40,404 nucleotides of DNA, taken from positions 1 through 40,404 of the forward strand of contig JAAYQE010000051.1 of NCBI GenBank assembly GCA_012519455.1, written 5' to 3'. Shown here piece by piece: positions 16,005 through 24,254 of the stretch. The notes under the pieces are model-generated. The model saw only the letters and a list, made by a program, of their open reading frames with translations. It was not told where the DNA came from and ran no database searches. Each line of letters opens with the position of its first letter. The stretch's first letter is position 1. Source of the stretch: Syntrophomonadaceae bacterium. Its GTDB lineage: Bacteria; Bacillota; Ch66; Ch109. The position numbers were made by a program, and so were the translations under genes.

Positions 16005-16953
16005 TTTAAAAAAAGGGCAGTCGGTTAACGAGTTTGGTCAATTGTTTTTATGCGCGACGCCGATTGGTAATCTAGAGGATATTACTTTGCGGGTGTTGAG
16101 GGTATTCCAGGAAGTAGATTTGATTGCTGCAGAGGATACCCGGCGTACCTTAAGGCTATTGAATCACTATGGGATCAGTAAACCGCTTACCAGTTACTAT
16201 GAGCATAATCAACGCCAAAAAGGGCCCTTTATCATCGAACAGCTTTTACAAGGAAAAAAGGTGGCGTTAGTGTCCGATGCCGGGATGCCCGGCATTTCTG
16301 ATCCGGGAGAAAATTTGGTTCAGGAAGCGCTCGCAGCGGGGGTACCGGTGACGGTATTACCGGGACCTTCTGCCGTGTTGGCGGCATTGAGTCTTTCTGG
16401 TCTTTCTACGCGTAGATTTGTTTTTGAAGGGTTTTTGCCACGACCGCGAAGGGAACGGAAGCAGCGTATTCAGGAATTAGCCGGTGAACCCCGAACCCTG
16501 GTGCTTTTTGAGTCACCGCATCGTTTGCTAGAAACGTTGCCCTTGCTTCTAGAATCCTGGGGACCTAGAAAGGCCGCAGTCGTGCGAGAAGTCACCAAAA
16601 AATTTGAAGAGGTGATACGGGGAACGCTCGCAGAGGTCTGGGAGCATTTTAAGGTTGAAGCTCCTCGAGGGGAATTGGTGTTGGTCATTGAAGGCCAATC
16701 GATATTAAACAAGGCCAATGATGGGGTTGAAACTAGCCGGGAAGGAGCTTCCTCCGAAGCCATTGAGGAGCGTATTGAGGAATTATTGGATATGGTAGCT
16801 TTCCGGGCTGAGAGGGGCGAAAATCCCCGGGATGTATTACGGGAGATAGCCCGGAAATATAACTTAAGCCGACGCAGGCTCTATCAGTCCTGGATTAAAG
16901 CCCGCAACCAAAAAGCAGATAGCCCTTCGCATTTAAAAAAGGGAGAGAGCTAA
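15997..16953 (+). CDS. rsmI: 16S rRNA (cytidine(1402)-2'-O)-methyltransferase RsmI
   Basis: Tetrapyrrole-methylase-fold RNA methyltransferase modifying C1402 in the ribosomal P site. LFLCATPIGNLEDITLRVL, AAEDTRRTLRLLNHYGI, VALVSDAGMPGISDPGE and VLPGPSAVLAALSLSGL are all family signatures. 318 residues including a C-terminal helix-rich extension with a helix-turn-helix-like end (LREIARKYNLSRRRLYQSW). Overlaps trmN6. The GIY-YIG gene (yazA) that separates these two in B. subtilis is absent. Confidence 0.95.
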   Translation: MTNLKKGQSVNEFGQLFLCATPIGNLEDITLRVLRVFQEVDLIAAEDTRRTLRLLNHYGISKPLTSYYEHNQRQKGPFIIEQLLQGKKVALVSDAGMPGISDPGENLVQEALAAGVPVTVLPGPSAVLAALSLSGLSTRRFVFEGFLPRPRRERKQRIQELAGEPRTLVLFESPHRLLETLPLLLESWGPRKAAVVREVTKKFEEVIRGTLAEVWEHFKVEAPRGELVLVIEGQSILNKANDGVETSREGASSEAIEERIEELLDMVAFRAERGENPRDVLREIARKYNLSRRRLYQSWIKARNQKADSPSHLKKGES

Positions 16954-16961
16954 ATTTACCT

Positions 16962-16994
16962 AAAAAAAAGAACCCCGGGCAAGTCGGTGTTCTT
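16962..16994 (-). terminator. Intrinsic terminator for abrB (minus strand)
   Basis: On the minus strand, AAGAAC and CCG pair with CGG and GTTCTT, followed by a run of eight T. It lies 54 bp past the abrB stop. The forward strand has no T run here, so it probably serves only abrB. Confidence 0.65.
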
Positions 16995-17047
16995 AGGATA
17001 AATGGTTAAGATAAGCGATATTAGTCTTGGAATGATTGGAAGCGTAA

Positions 17048-17296
17048 TTAACCGGCCTGTTGCGTCATTTCCTGCATACATTGACGACAAACATTTTTAC
17101 CGCGGAAATGGTTAACATCATCGGCACTACTACAAAAAACACAAGCCGGTTCATATTTCTTAAGGACGATTTTTTCATTATCTACATAAATTTCGAGTGC
17201 GTCCTTTTCTTCGATGCCCAAGGTTCTACGTAATTCGATAGGAATTACTATTCTTCCTAATTCATCCACTTTACGAACGATTCCGGTAGATTTCAT
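17048..17296 (-). CDS. abrB: AbrB/SpoVT-family transition-state regulator
   Basis: DNA-binding regulator of post-exponential genes. N-terminal swapped-hairpin domain MKSTGIVRKVDELGRIVIPIELRRTLGIEEKDALEIY is near identical in pattern to B. subtilis AbrB. The C-terminal part has four cysteines (CVFC...CRQC) like a zinc knuckle, found in some clostridial AbrB proteins. 82 residues. Transcribed divergently from metS as in B. subtilis. The ATG follows an AGGAGGAGC site on the minus strand. Confidence 0.92.
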   Translation of the reverse strand: MKSTGIVRKVDELGRIVIPIELRRTLGIEEKDALEIYVDNEKIVLKKYEPACVFCSSADDVNHFRGKNVCRQCMQEMTQQAG

Positions 17297-17425
17297 CTTT
17301 TATTTGCTCCTCCTTCTATGCCTAACATTTTTGAAGAAAAACCCTGTGTAAATGGTACCAATGATTCCAAAAAAAGTCAAGATATATTTCTACACAATAC
17401 GACATTTCGGGTAAAAATTTTTAGC

Positions 17426-17455
17426 TTGACTAAAATTCGTGAATTTTAATATACT
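17426..17455 (+). promoter_or_regulatory. Sigma-A-type promoter of the metS T-box leader
   Basis: TTGACT at 17426-17431, an 18-nt spacer, and TATACT at 17450-17455. Start of transcription would be near 17462, which gives a leader of about 350 nt before metS. Confidence 0.75.
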
Positions 17456-17463
17456 ATCAATAT

Positions 17464-17768
17464 GTGATCTATACGGAAAGAATTAAAAATTGTATGATCA
17501 GTGATGAAGGGAAGGTAAGCCGAATTTACCGTTACAGAGAGCGGGGAAGGGTGGAATCCCGGTACGGTGGACGGCTGAAGATGGCCTGGAGCTGCCTGCG
17601 CGAAATTAGGCGAGGACTAATAGTAGTTCAGGCCGGCGGCGGACGTTATCCCGCTACAGTTAAATGATTACTGGTTGAGGTTTTAGCCGTGAGGTTGAAA
17701 TAAAACAGGGTGGTACCGCGAGGGAATCCTCTCGCCCCTGGAATGGGGGATGAGGGGCTTTTTTACTT
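17464..17768 (+). promoter_or_regulatory. T-box riboswitch with methionine specifier, upstream of metS
   Basis: Leader that senses uncharged tRNA. The T-box core AGGGTGGTACCGCG is at 17707-17720. The stem I AG bulge motif AGAGAGC is at 17535-17541. The specifier loop reads GCTGAAG-ATG-G with ATG at 17581-17583, matching methionine and the downstream gene. A terminator (stem CTCGCCCC/GGGGATGAG region, then TTTTTTACTTTT) lies at about 17728-17768 and would be disrupted by antiterminator pairing. The 67-aa ORF of the track at 17464 is a shadow. Confidence 0.93.
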
Positions 17769-17814
17769 TTCCAAGTCCATTAAACAAGCTAATTAACATG
17801 AGGAGGCGAGATTT

Positions 17815-19779
17815 ATGTCAAAAGCCCAGGGGACTTTTTATATTACGACCCCTATTTATTATCCCAGTGATTCTTTGCATATCGGACACGCTTATACCAC
17901 GGTAGCGGCCGATGCCATGGCCCGTTATAAGCGGATGCGGGGTTATGATGTTTTTTTTCTCACCGGTTCAGATGAACATGGACAGAAAATCGAGCGGAAA
18001 GCGATTGCCGCCGGTCTGGCCCCTGAGGCCTATGTGGACCAAATTGTAGAAGGATTTAAACATTTATGGAAAAGGTTAGAGATTTCTAATAATGATTTTA
18101 TCCGTACTTCAGAAGCCCGTCATCAAAAGGTAGTACAGGAGATATTTCAAAAAATCTATAACCAGGGGGATATTTATAAGGCAGAATATGAGGGCTGGTA
18201 TTGTACGCCTTGTGAAACTTTTTGGACGGAACGGCAGGCCGAAGATCAGGTATGCCCCGATTGTGGGCGTCCAGTGGAACTATTAAAAGAAGAAAGTTAT
18301 TTCTTCCGTATGTCCAAATATCAGGACCGATTACTGGAACATATTGCGACCCACCCTGAATTCATCCAGCCGGTGTCCCGACGGAATGAGATGATTAATT
18401 TTATTAAACAGGGCTTAGAGGATCTCTGTGTATCGCGTACAACCTTTCAGTGGGGTATTCCGGTTCCTTTTGCGCCGGGGCATGTCGTTTATGTTTGGTT
18501 TGATGCTTTAGTTAATTACCTGACCGCCATCGGTTATACGACGGATGCGGCCATGTTTAATCGGTACTGGCCGGCAGATGTGCATCTGGTGGGTAAGGAC
18601 ATTGTGCGTTTTCATACGGTAATTTGGCCCATAATTTTGATGGCCGCGGAATTGCCGTTGCCGGAGCGGGTATTCGGTCACGGCTGGTTGCTTTTGGAGG
18701 GGGGCAAGATGTCTAAATCCAAAGGGAATGTGATTGATCCTCTGGTTTTGATTGATAAGTATGGGGTAGATGCGGTTCGTTATTATTTACTACGGGAGTT
18801 GCCTTCAGGTTTAGATGGCTATTATTCGGAAGAAGCTTTAGTGAAACGGATTAATACCGATTTAGCTAATGATCTGGGGAATCTGGTTAGCCGTACCCTA
18901 GCCATGGTGGAACGATATTGTGATCGTAAAATACCGCAACCGGGTGAATTAGAACCGGTAGATCGAGAAGTGATAGAACTGGCCCAAACAGTAGGACAGG
19001 AAACAGAAAATTTATTGGATAACCTTGAACTATCTAATGCCCTAGCGGCGATCTGGAAACTGGTTGGGCGTTGTAACAAATATATTGATGAAATGGCGCC
19101 TTGGGCTTTAGCCCGGGATGTGGCTAATCAAACCCGGCTCAATACCGTGCTTTACGTAATGGCGGAAAGTTTACGCCAAGTTACCATTCTTTGCACCCCG
19201 TTTATGCCTCTTTTCCCAGAACGGGTTTGGGGACAGTTAGGGTTGGAAGGAAAGGAAGAACTGCAAACCTGGGATAGTTTACGTTGGGGTCTACTACCGG
19301 CCGGAACCATAGTAAAACGCGGGGCTTCGTTGTTTCCCCGGATTGAATTCAAGGAAGTATTGGAAGGAGCAGAAAACCCGGTGAAATCAGAAAAAAAGGG
19401 ATCACCAGATAAATCCCCGAAGGAAGAGATGGTAAAGGAGAAGCCAGCTGTGGGGCAAAAAATAAAGTACGAAGATTTCGCTAAATTAGATCTACGGATT
19501 GCTCAGGTAATCGAAGCGCAAAAAGTAGAAAAGGCCGATAAATTATTGCAGCTAAAGGTAGATCTAGGTGGGGAGCAACGCACGATTGTAGCCGGGGTAG
19601 CGCAGCACTATCGTCCGGAAGAATTATTAGGGAAAAAAGTCGTATTACTAGCTAATCTAGAACCAACGAAAATTCGGGGGATTGTTTCTGAAGGCATGCT
19701 CCTGGCCGCTTCCGATGACCAGAGTTTAGAAGTTTTAACTTTGCATAAGGAACTAGACCCTGGGGCTAAAGTTAAATAG
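17815..19779 (+). CDS. metS: Methionyl-tRNA synthetase
   Basis: Charges tRNA(Met). HIGH at residues 22-25, KMSKS at 298-302, and a zinc knuckle CTPCETFW...CPDCGRP near 127-147. The anticodon-binding helical domain is followed by a Lys/Glu/Pro linker and a C-terminal EMAP-II-like tRNA-binding domain (YEDFAKLDLRIAQVIEAQ to the end). 654 residues, the usual length for the form with the C-terminal domain. ATG behind GAGGAGGCGAG. Controlled by the T-box leader. Confidence 0.97.
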   Translation: MSKAQGTFYITTPIYYPSDSLHIGHAYTTVAADAMARYKRMRGYDVFFLTGSDEHGQKIERKAIAAGLAPEAYVDQIVEGFKHLWKRLEISNNDFIRTSEARHQKVVQEIFQKIYNQGDIYKAEYEGWYCTPCETFWTERQAEDQVCPDCGRPVELLKEESYFFRMSKYQDRLLEHIATHPEFIQPVSRRNEMINFIKQGLEDLCVSRTTFQWGIPVPFAPGHVVYVWFDALVNYLTAIGYTTDAAMFNRYWPADVHLVGKDIVRFHTVIWPIILMAAELPLPERVFGHGWLLLEGGKMSKSKGNVIDPLVLIDKYGVDAVRYYLLRELPSGLDGYYSEEALVKRINTDLANDLGNLVSRTLAMVERYCDRKIPQPGELEPVDREVIELAQTVGQETENLLDNLELSNALAAIWKLVGRCNKYIDEMAPWALARDVANQTRLNTVLYVMAESLRQVTILCTPFMPLFPERVWGQLGLEGKEELQTWDSLRWGLLPAGTIVKRGASLFPRIEFKEVLEGAENPVKSEKKGSPDKSPKEEMVKEKPAVGQKIKYEDFAKLDLRIAQVIEAQKVEKADKLLQLKVDLGGEQRTIVAGVAQHYRPEELLGKKVVLLANLEPTKIRGIVSEGMLLAASDDQSLEVLTLHKELDPGAKVK

Positions 19780-19797
19780 GGAATAGGAGAAGATACC

Positions 19798-20580
19798 ATG
19801 TTGATTGATAGTCACTGTCATCTTACGGATTCTGATTTTAAACGCGATCAAGCTGAGGTGCTGCAGCGAGCCCAGGCTATGGGGGTAGAACGGGTGGTGT
19901 GCGTGGGTTTTGATTTGGCCTCTTCCCTGGAGGTAGAGGCCTTAGCCCGGCAATATTCCAAAGTATATGCGGTGATTGGCGTTCATCCGCATGATGCGCG
20001 TCTAGTTCGGGAACAGACCTATGTTATTTTAAAACGTACCGCCCAGTCTCCCCGCGTTGTAGCTATTGGTGAAACCGGACTCGACTATTACCGTAATCTT
20101 TCCCCCCGCGAGGCCCAACAACAAGCTTTTCGGGGGCATATTCGGTTGGCGCGCGAACTAGGCTTACCCCTGGTCATCCATGACCGGGAGGCCCATGCAG
20201 ATGTTTTGCGGATTATGCGGGAAGAAAAAGTGAATGAGGTGGGTGGAGTGGTCCATTGCTTTTCAGGGAGTTGGGAGATGGCTCAGGAATGCATGGATAT
20301 GGGATTTTATATTTCTCTGGCTGGCCCGGTTACCTACAACAATGCTCGGCGACTCCAGGAGATTGCCACGCGGGTTCCCTTAGATCGATTGTTAGTGGAA
20401 ACCGACGCCCCCTATCTAACTCCGGTACCTTTACGTGGAAAACGCAATGAACCGGGCTATGTTCGGTACGTAGCGGAAAAGATTGCGGATTTGAGAGAAA
20501 TTACGCTGGAAGAACTAGCCAGGGCCACTACCGCTAACGTAGAAAAGATTTTTTATCGTATGGCAACTTCGACCTCTTGA
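19798..20580 (+). CDS. TatD family hydrolase (YabD)
   Basis: Metal-dependent TIM-barrel hydrolase, with DNase activity shown in related proteins. LIDSHCHLTD carries the first two metal-binding histidines; AIGETGLDYYR, PLVIHDREAHADV, GVVHCFSG and LLVETDAPYLTP are the remaining signature blocks. 260 residues. It lies 18 nt after metS, probably co-transcribed. Physiological substrate not known from sequence. Confidence 0.95.
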   Translation: MLIDSHCHLTDSDFKRDQAEVLQRAQAMGVERVVCVGFDLASSLEVEALARQYSKVYAVIGVHPHDARLVREQTYVILKRTAQSPRVVAIGETGLDYYRNLSPREAQQQAFRGHIRLARELGLPLVIHDREAHADVLRIMREEKVNEVGGVVHCFSGSWEMAQECMDMGFYISLAGPVTYNNARRLQEIATRVPLDRLLVETDAPYLTPVPLRGKRNEPGYVRYVAEKIADLREITLEELARATTANVEKIFYRMATSTS

Positions 20581-20724
20581 GACGTTCAAATTTCGTTCTT
20601 TTTTCTAATCTCCTTTAGGAATTCGAAGTATTTCGAGTAAACTTCTCTTCTTTAGCAGCAGGAAAAATCGTCAGGATGGAGAATATTTTAAACTGGCAGA
20701 CTGGAAAACTTTTTGAGGTTGTCA

Positions 20725-20760
20725 GGTAATATGATGAATTAGATTAGTTAATTCATTACC
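20725..20760. repeat. Inverted repeat in the rpfB/yabE-like upstream region
   Basis: GGTAAT + GAATTA (left) pair with TAATTC + ATTACC (right), 12 base pairs with a five-base bulge and a seven-base loop. No T run follows, so it is more likely a regulatory RNA hairpin or protein site than a terminator. Confidence 0.45.
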
Positions 20761-20822
20761 TAAATTGACGATTTATTTAGCAAACTAACTGTTACCGTGT
20801 TTATGCCTTGGTGGTCCCAGGG

Positions 20823-20874
20823 CTACCGACTTATAAGGGCATGACTTAAGTCAGGGCGGTAGATGCATATGCAT
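20823..20874. repeat. Hairpin and 12-bp palindrome just upstream of the yabE-like gene
   Basis: CTACCG/CGGTAG (20823-20828, 20857-20862) enclose ACTTA/TAAGT and the palindrome GACTTAAGTC. Directly after comes a perfect palindrome ATGCATATGCAT (20863-20874). The whole gap 20581-20915 (335 bp) has no gene and no riboswitch class I can recognise. Confidence 0.45.
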
Positions 20875-20915
20875 AATTAACGGCTTTTAATGATTGGTTA
20901 GTTGCTAAAGGGTGG

Positions 20916-21941
20916 ATGGGGCAAAAGGAGGTTAGAACCGAAGTGAATTGGAGAAAGAGATGGTTATCGGGAATAGTTAGACCAGGAGCATATCGACTTT
21001 ATTTAGGTGGGTTGGTCCTGCTCGCCCTAATGGTAGGGATAGGAGCAGGCCTTTCTCTGACTACCCGGACCGTGGCTATTCAAGTTGAAGGTCAGACGAT
21101 TGTTCAGAATACCAGGCATAATACGGTAGGAGAAGTAATACAATCCGCCGGTATTGAAGTGGGCCCAGAAGATCTGGTTAGACCCAGTTTAGAAACGAGC
21201 CTTGCTTATAACCAGACGGTTGAGGTAGTTCGTAGTTTTCCAGTAGTTGTTTTGGTAGACGGACAAGAGTTGGAAGTAGTTACTTGTCCGACCACGCTAA
21301 AAGACATCGTGCAGCGGGCCGGGATACAAATGGGCCCTCTGGATCGTATCGATTTATCGCCGGAAACCTGGGTGGACGAACCAACTGAAGTTAAGGTGGT
21401 GCGGGTAGAACAAAAGGAAATAACGGAAAAAGTGAAATTGCCGGTACCAGTGGAACGAACCCAGGATCAGACTTTGGTGAAGGGGATTCAACGTACAGTT
21501 CAAGCCGGATCTCCGGGGGTGGAACAACGTAAATTAATGGTAACCTTCGAAGATGGACAGGAAGTTAAGCGGGAAGTAATCAGCAGTGAAATTGTGAAAC
21601 CGGCGATTAAAAAAATTGTGGCGGTTGGTGCACTAACCAGCGTATCGCGGGGGGGGACAAGAATTGAATTCGATCGGGCGATGCAGGTGCGTGCTACGGC
21701 TTATAGTTATAATGCCGGTAGTCGAACCTCTACCGGACAACGGTTACGCGTTGGCGGTATTGCCGTAGACCCTCGGGTCATACCTTACGGCACCCGCGTT
21801 TATGTTGAGGGGTATGGTTATGCTACGGCGATCGATTGTGGAGGAGCGATTAAAGGCAATCGGATTGATGTCTTTTTTGAAACGGAAAAAGAATGTCGGC
21901 GCTGGGGAGTTAAAAACACCATGATGTATATTTTGGAGTAA
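20916..21941 (+). CDS. YabE-type cell wall protein: DUF348 repeats, G5 domain, 3D domain
   Basis: Exported protein likely acting on peptidoglycan. A cytoplasmic basic stretch, then a membrane anchor at about residues 29-49. Two DUF348 repeats at about 50-95 (VAIQVEGQTIVQNTRHNTVGEVI) and 107-150, a G5 domain at about 160-240, and a C-terminal 3D domain at about 255-335 with the three aspartates in AVDPRVIPYG, AIDCGGAIKG and RIDVFF. No Rpf transglycosylase domain as in actinobacterial RpfB. Position between tatD and ksgA matches B. subtilis yabE; rnmV, which normally follows, is missing. ATG 20916 has only a weak ribosome binding site (AAAGGGTGG). Confidence 0.9.
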   Translation: MGQKEVRTEVNWRKRWLSGIVRPGAYRLYLGGLVLLALMVGIGAGLSLTTRTVAIQVEGQTIVQNTRHNTVGEVIQSAGIEVGPEDLVRPSLETSLAYNQTVEVVRSFPVVVLVDGQELEVVTCPTTLKDIVQRAGIQMGPLDRIDLSPETWVDEPTEVKVVRVEQKEITEKVKLPVPVERTQDQTLVKGIQRTVQAGSPGVEQRKLMVTFEDGQEVKREVISSEIVKPAIKKIVAVGALTSVSRGGTRIEFDRAMQVRATAYSYNAGSRTSTGQRLRVGGIAVDPRVIPYGTRVYVEGYGYATAIDCGGAIKGNRIDVFFETEKECRRWGVKNTMMYILE

Positions 21942-21998
21942 TCGGACCCATTTACTATTTAGAGAGGGAATAAGCATATATAATTAATCGATAGAGAT

Positions 21999-22030
21999 AA
22001 AATTGACGGCTGCCGGCCGTCAATTTTATT
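21999..22030 (+). terminator. Intrinsic terminator after the yabE-like gene
   Basis: Twelve-base perfect stem AAAATTGACGGC/GCCGTCAATTTT with a five-base loop and a T-rich tail. The stem is symmetric with A and T runs, so it could work in both directions. It overlaps the spurious upstream extension of the ksgA ORF in the track. Confidence 0.8.
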
Positions 22031-22077
22031 ATTTAAGGGCAAATTGTAGTATAATAAAAAGCGGAGGAATTATATTG

Positions 22078-22971
22078 ATGGATTCTTATATAGCACACGT
22101 AAAACGGGCACGTACCTTGATTCGGCGCCATGAGTTTCGGGTAAAGAAAAAATTGGGACAGCATTTTATGGTTTCACCCCGGGTCTTGCAGAGGATTATC
22201 GAGTTAGCCGAGATCCAACCGGAAGATCGAGTGCTGGAAATTGGACCGGGATTAGGGGCGCTGACCCAGTTTTTAGCAGAAAAAGCGCAACAAGTCGTAG
22301 CGGTAGAAATAGATACCACTTTGCTTCCCTTGCTACGGGAAACGTTGGCTGGTTATCCTCAAGTCCAGGTAGTTCAAGGGGATATTTTACAAGTTAATCT
22401 GGATGAGGTAATGCAAGCCGCGAAAGGTTCGGCGTTAGAGGTTAATAGTCAGTATAAAGTGGTCGGTAATTTACCTTACTATATTACTAGTCCTATTGTA
22501 ATGAAGGTACTGGAAGGTGGCTATCAGATCGGAAATTTGGTTATGTTGGTACAAAAAGAGGTAGCCCAGCGGATGGCGGCTAAACCAGCTACTAAGGAGT
22601 ATGGCCTTTTAAGTGTTGCCGTGCAGTTTTATGCTGAGGTGTATTGCGGGGGGGAGGTCCCACGCGATGCATTTTGGCCCCAACCAGAGGTAGAATCTGC
22701 GTTGGTTAAACTGGTACCCCGTAAAGAGCCACCGGTAAAAGTAATTGACCGGCCATTTTTTTTCTGGGTTGCCCGGGCTGCCTTCGGACAGCGCCGGAAA
22801 ACTTTACTTAATGCCTTGGTGGGGGCCCCTGGACCGTTTAAACTTAACCGAGAAGAGGTAGAATCACACCTAGTAAATTTAAACATCGATCCCCGGCGTA
22901 GGGGAGAAACACTAAATCTGGCAGAACTAGCGGAAGTTAGCAATCGACTTTATCCAATTTTGGGCATTTAA
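22078..22971 (+). CDS. ksgA: 16S rRNA (adenine(1518)-N(6)/adenine(1519)-N(6))-dimethyltransferase
   Basis: Dimethylates two adenosines near the 3' end of 16S rRNA during 30S maturation. KKKLGQHFMVSPRVLQRII, the SAM motif VLEIGPGLGALTQFLAEKA and the catalytic NLPYYIT motif are intact. About 297 residues from the ATG at 22078, chosen because GCGGAGG lies ahead of it and the longer ORF would run through the terminator hairpin. A TATAAT at 22050 may be a weak promoter. Confidence 0.96.
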   Translation: MDSYIAHVKRARTLIRRHEFRVKKKLGQHFMVSPRVLQRIIELAEIQPEDRVLEIGPGLGALTQFLAEKAQQVVAVEIDTTLLPLLRETLAGYPQVQVVQGDILQVNLDEVMQAAKGSALEVNSQYKVVGNLPYYITSPIVMKVLEGGYQIGNLVMLVQKEVAQRMAAKPATKEYGLLSVAVQFYAEVYCGGEVPRDAFWPQPEVESALVKLVPRKEPPVKVIDRPFFFWVARAAFGQRRKTLLNALVGAPGPFKLNREEVESHLVNLNIDPRRRGETLNLAELAEVSNRLYPILGI

Positions 22972-22983
22972 GGGGGTAACCAG

Positions 22984-23451
22984 ATGTTTATCAGTCCTAC
23001 CCGAGGCCGAATGACCTGGGAGGAGATGCTTTCAGATATTTTGGCCTATATCATGGAAGCCAGGGAATATTCATATAAAATAATAGTTGGTACTGATTCA
23101 CAGATCAAACATGATACCTGCCTGGTTACCGCAGTAATTATTCACCGGGTAGGCAAAGGGGCGCGATATTATTATCGTAAGAGAAATCAAAGGAAAATGA
23201 GCAGCTTGCGACAGCGAATTTTCTATGAAGCAGCATTAAGTTTAGAGGTAGCGGGCCGCTTAACCGCACTGTTAGCTGAAAGGGGATTTGAGAGTTTAAA
23301 TATAGAAATCCATCTTGATGTTGGCCCCAAAGGGGAAACGCGGGAAATGATTCGGGAACTGGTAGGGATGATTGTTGGGAGCGGGTATGATGCCCGGATT
23401 AAACCGGATTCCTGTGGGGCTTCTAAAGTGGCGGACAAACATACTAAATAA
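22984..23451 (+). CDS. RNase H-like protein of the YkuK family (DUF458)
   Basis: 155 residues. The core IIVGTDSQIKHDTCLVTAVIIHR looks like the first acidic strand of an RNase H-like fold, with EIHLDVGPKGETREMI as a second acidic block and an aspartate near the C-terminus (RIKPDSCGASKVADKHTK). Function unproven in the family. It lies 12 nt after ksgA, where B. subtilis has yabG instead. Confidence 0.82.
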   Translation: MFISPTRGRMTWEEMLSDILAYIMEAREYSYKIIVGTDSQIKHDTCLVTAVIIHRVGKGARYYYRKRNQRKMSSLRQRIFYEAALSLEVAGRLTALLAERGFESLNIEIHLDVGPKGETREMIRELVGMIVGSGYDARIKPDSCGASKVADKHTK

Positions 23452-23534
23452 CGAAAAACAATCAGGATTCTATCTAGCGGCTTAAGTACTAGAGTTTAAG
23501 CTGTATTTTTCCCATTTGAACCGTAAGATAAACG

Positions 23535-23563
23535 TTGACTAGTATTACCGGTTTTTGTATAAT
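23535..23563 (+). promoter_or_regulatory. veg promoter P1
   Basis: TTGACT (23535-23540), 17-nt spacer, perfect TATAAT (23558-23563). The B. subtilis veg promoter is known as very strong; this one is near consensus too. It overlaps the start of the track ORF at 23555, which therefore is not the real veg start. Confidence 0.85.
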
Positions 23564-23575
23564 TATACGTTAAAG

Positions 23576-23604
23576 TTGACAGAATCCGCCGGGTGTATTA
23601 AAAT
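23576..23604 (+). promoter_or_regulatory. veg promoter P2
   Basis: TTGACA (23576-23581), 17-nt spacer, TAAAAT (23599-23604). A second near-consensus promoter 41 bp after P1, giving tandem starts ahead of veg. Confidence 0.8.
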
Positions 23605-23635
23605 GGTATGGAGACCACGAAAGAAGGTGATGTTT

Positions 23636-23908
23636 TTGGCTCCCAAGAAAGTCCTGGCCGAGATCAAACAGGATCTCGAGTCTTTTGTTGGGAATAAGAT
23701 TCGCTTGAAAGCAAATCGGGGCCGCAATAAAGTGGTGGAACGCGTGGGAGTTTTGGAACAGACGTATCCTAACATCTTTGTGGTAAGGCTGGATGAAAAA
23801 AGATCAGAACGTCGAGTTTCATACAGTTATTCAGACGTATTAACCGAAACCGTTGAACTGGTTGTTTGTCATCAGGACGGTGATATTCGGATCGCTGGAG
23901 CCCGTTAA
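23636..23908 (+). CDS. veg: Veg family protein
   Basis: Small conserved Firmicute protein; B. subtilis Veg affects biofilm gene expression. The core KANRGRNKVVERVGVLEQTYPNIFVVRLDE...RRVSYSYSDVLTETVEL matches the family closely. Translation most likely starts at TTG 23636 (MAPKKVLAEIK), 8 nt after GAAGGTG, giving about 90 residues, close to the 86 of B. subtilis. The longer track ORF begins inside the promoter. Confidence 0.92.
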   Translation: MAPKKVLAEIKQDLESFVGNKIRLKANRGRNKVVERVGVLEQTYPNIFVVRLDEKRSERRVSYSYSDVLTETVELVVCHQDGDIRIAGAR

Positions 23909-23985
23909 GGATCTCCCGCACTTATTTCTTATCAGGGATGAGTTCCACAATATAAGTAAATGAAGCTTTATGGTCAGGTTGCAAA

Positions 23986-24015
23986 AAGGCAACGGGTAAA
24001 TCCCGTTGCCTTATT
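23986..24015 (+). terminator. Intrinsic terminator after veg
   Basis: Eleven-base perfect stem AAGGCAACGGG/CCCGTTGCCTT with a TAAAT loop, followed by ATTA. The last clear host transcription signal before the mobile element. Confidence 0.8.
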
Positions 24016-24206
24016 AAATGTGCATGGCAGCCTAAGGTAGATAATGGTAGATGCATGAACTAGGGTGGTAGGAGGCACCATTTATCAGTTGAATACATAT
24101 TATACTAAAAAAAAGATTGAGTAAAATCTACCCAAAGATGTTCTTTGAGGTCAGGATTTATGCAGTGCATAAAAAGTAACCCGACGCATCAGAGAGGGGG
24201 GGTACC

Positions 24207-24254
24207 GTGGCTACGGAAAAATTTGAACACGTAACTTTTTATTTGACCAGATAA
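24207..24254 (+). pseudogene. Possible 5' end of a host gene cut by the integrated element
   Basis: A strong ribosome binding site (GAGAGGGGGGG) leads into GTG and only 15 codons (MATEKFEHVTFYLTR) before a stop, and the reading frame crosses the stop codon of the serine recombinase on the other strand at 24239. The good ribosome binding site without a full gene, placed exactly at the recombinase end, suggests the element inserted after the first dozen codons. I do not recognise the gene. 24016-24206 holds nothing else I can support. Confidence 0.4.

Noticed and set aside
20581-20915. ydaO-type c-di-AMP riboswitch before the cell wall gene
   Set aside because: The conserved G-rich core blocks of that class are not visible.
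24094-24100. CATATTA as a sigma-G -10 box upstream of the truncated host gene
   Set aside because: No matching -35 pentamer at 17-18 nt; chance match in an A/T-rich stretch.
24066-24122. Strong TAGGAGG followed by ATT or TTG and a very short frame
   Set aside because: Only 11-15 codons before a stop, with no conservation evidence; probably chance or a degenerate leader. Kept out of the feature list.
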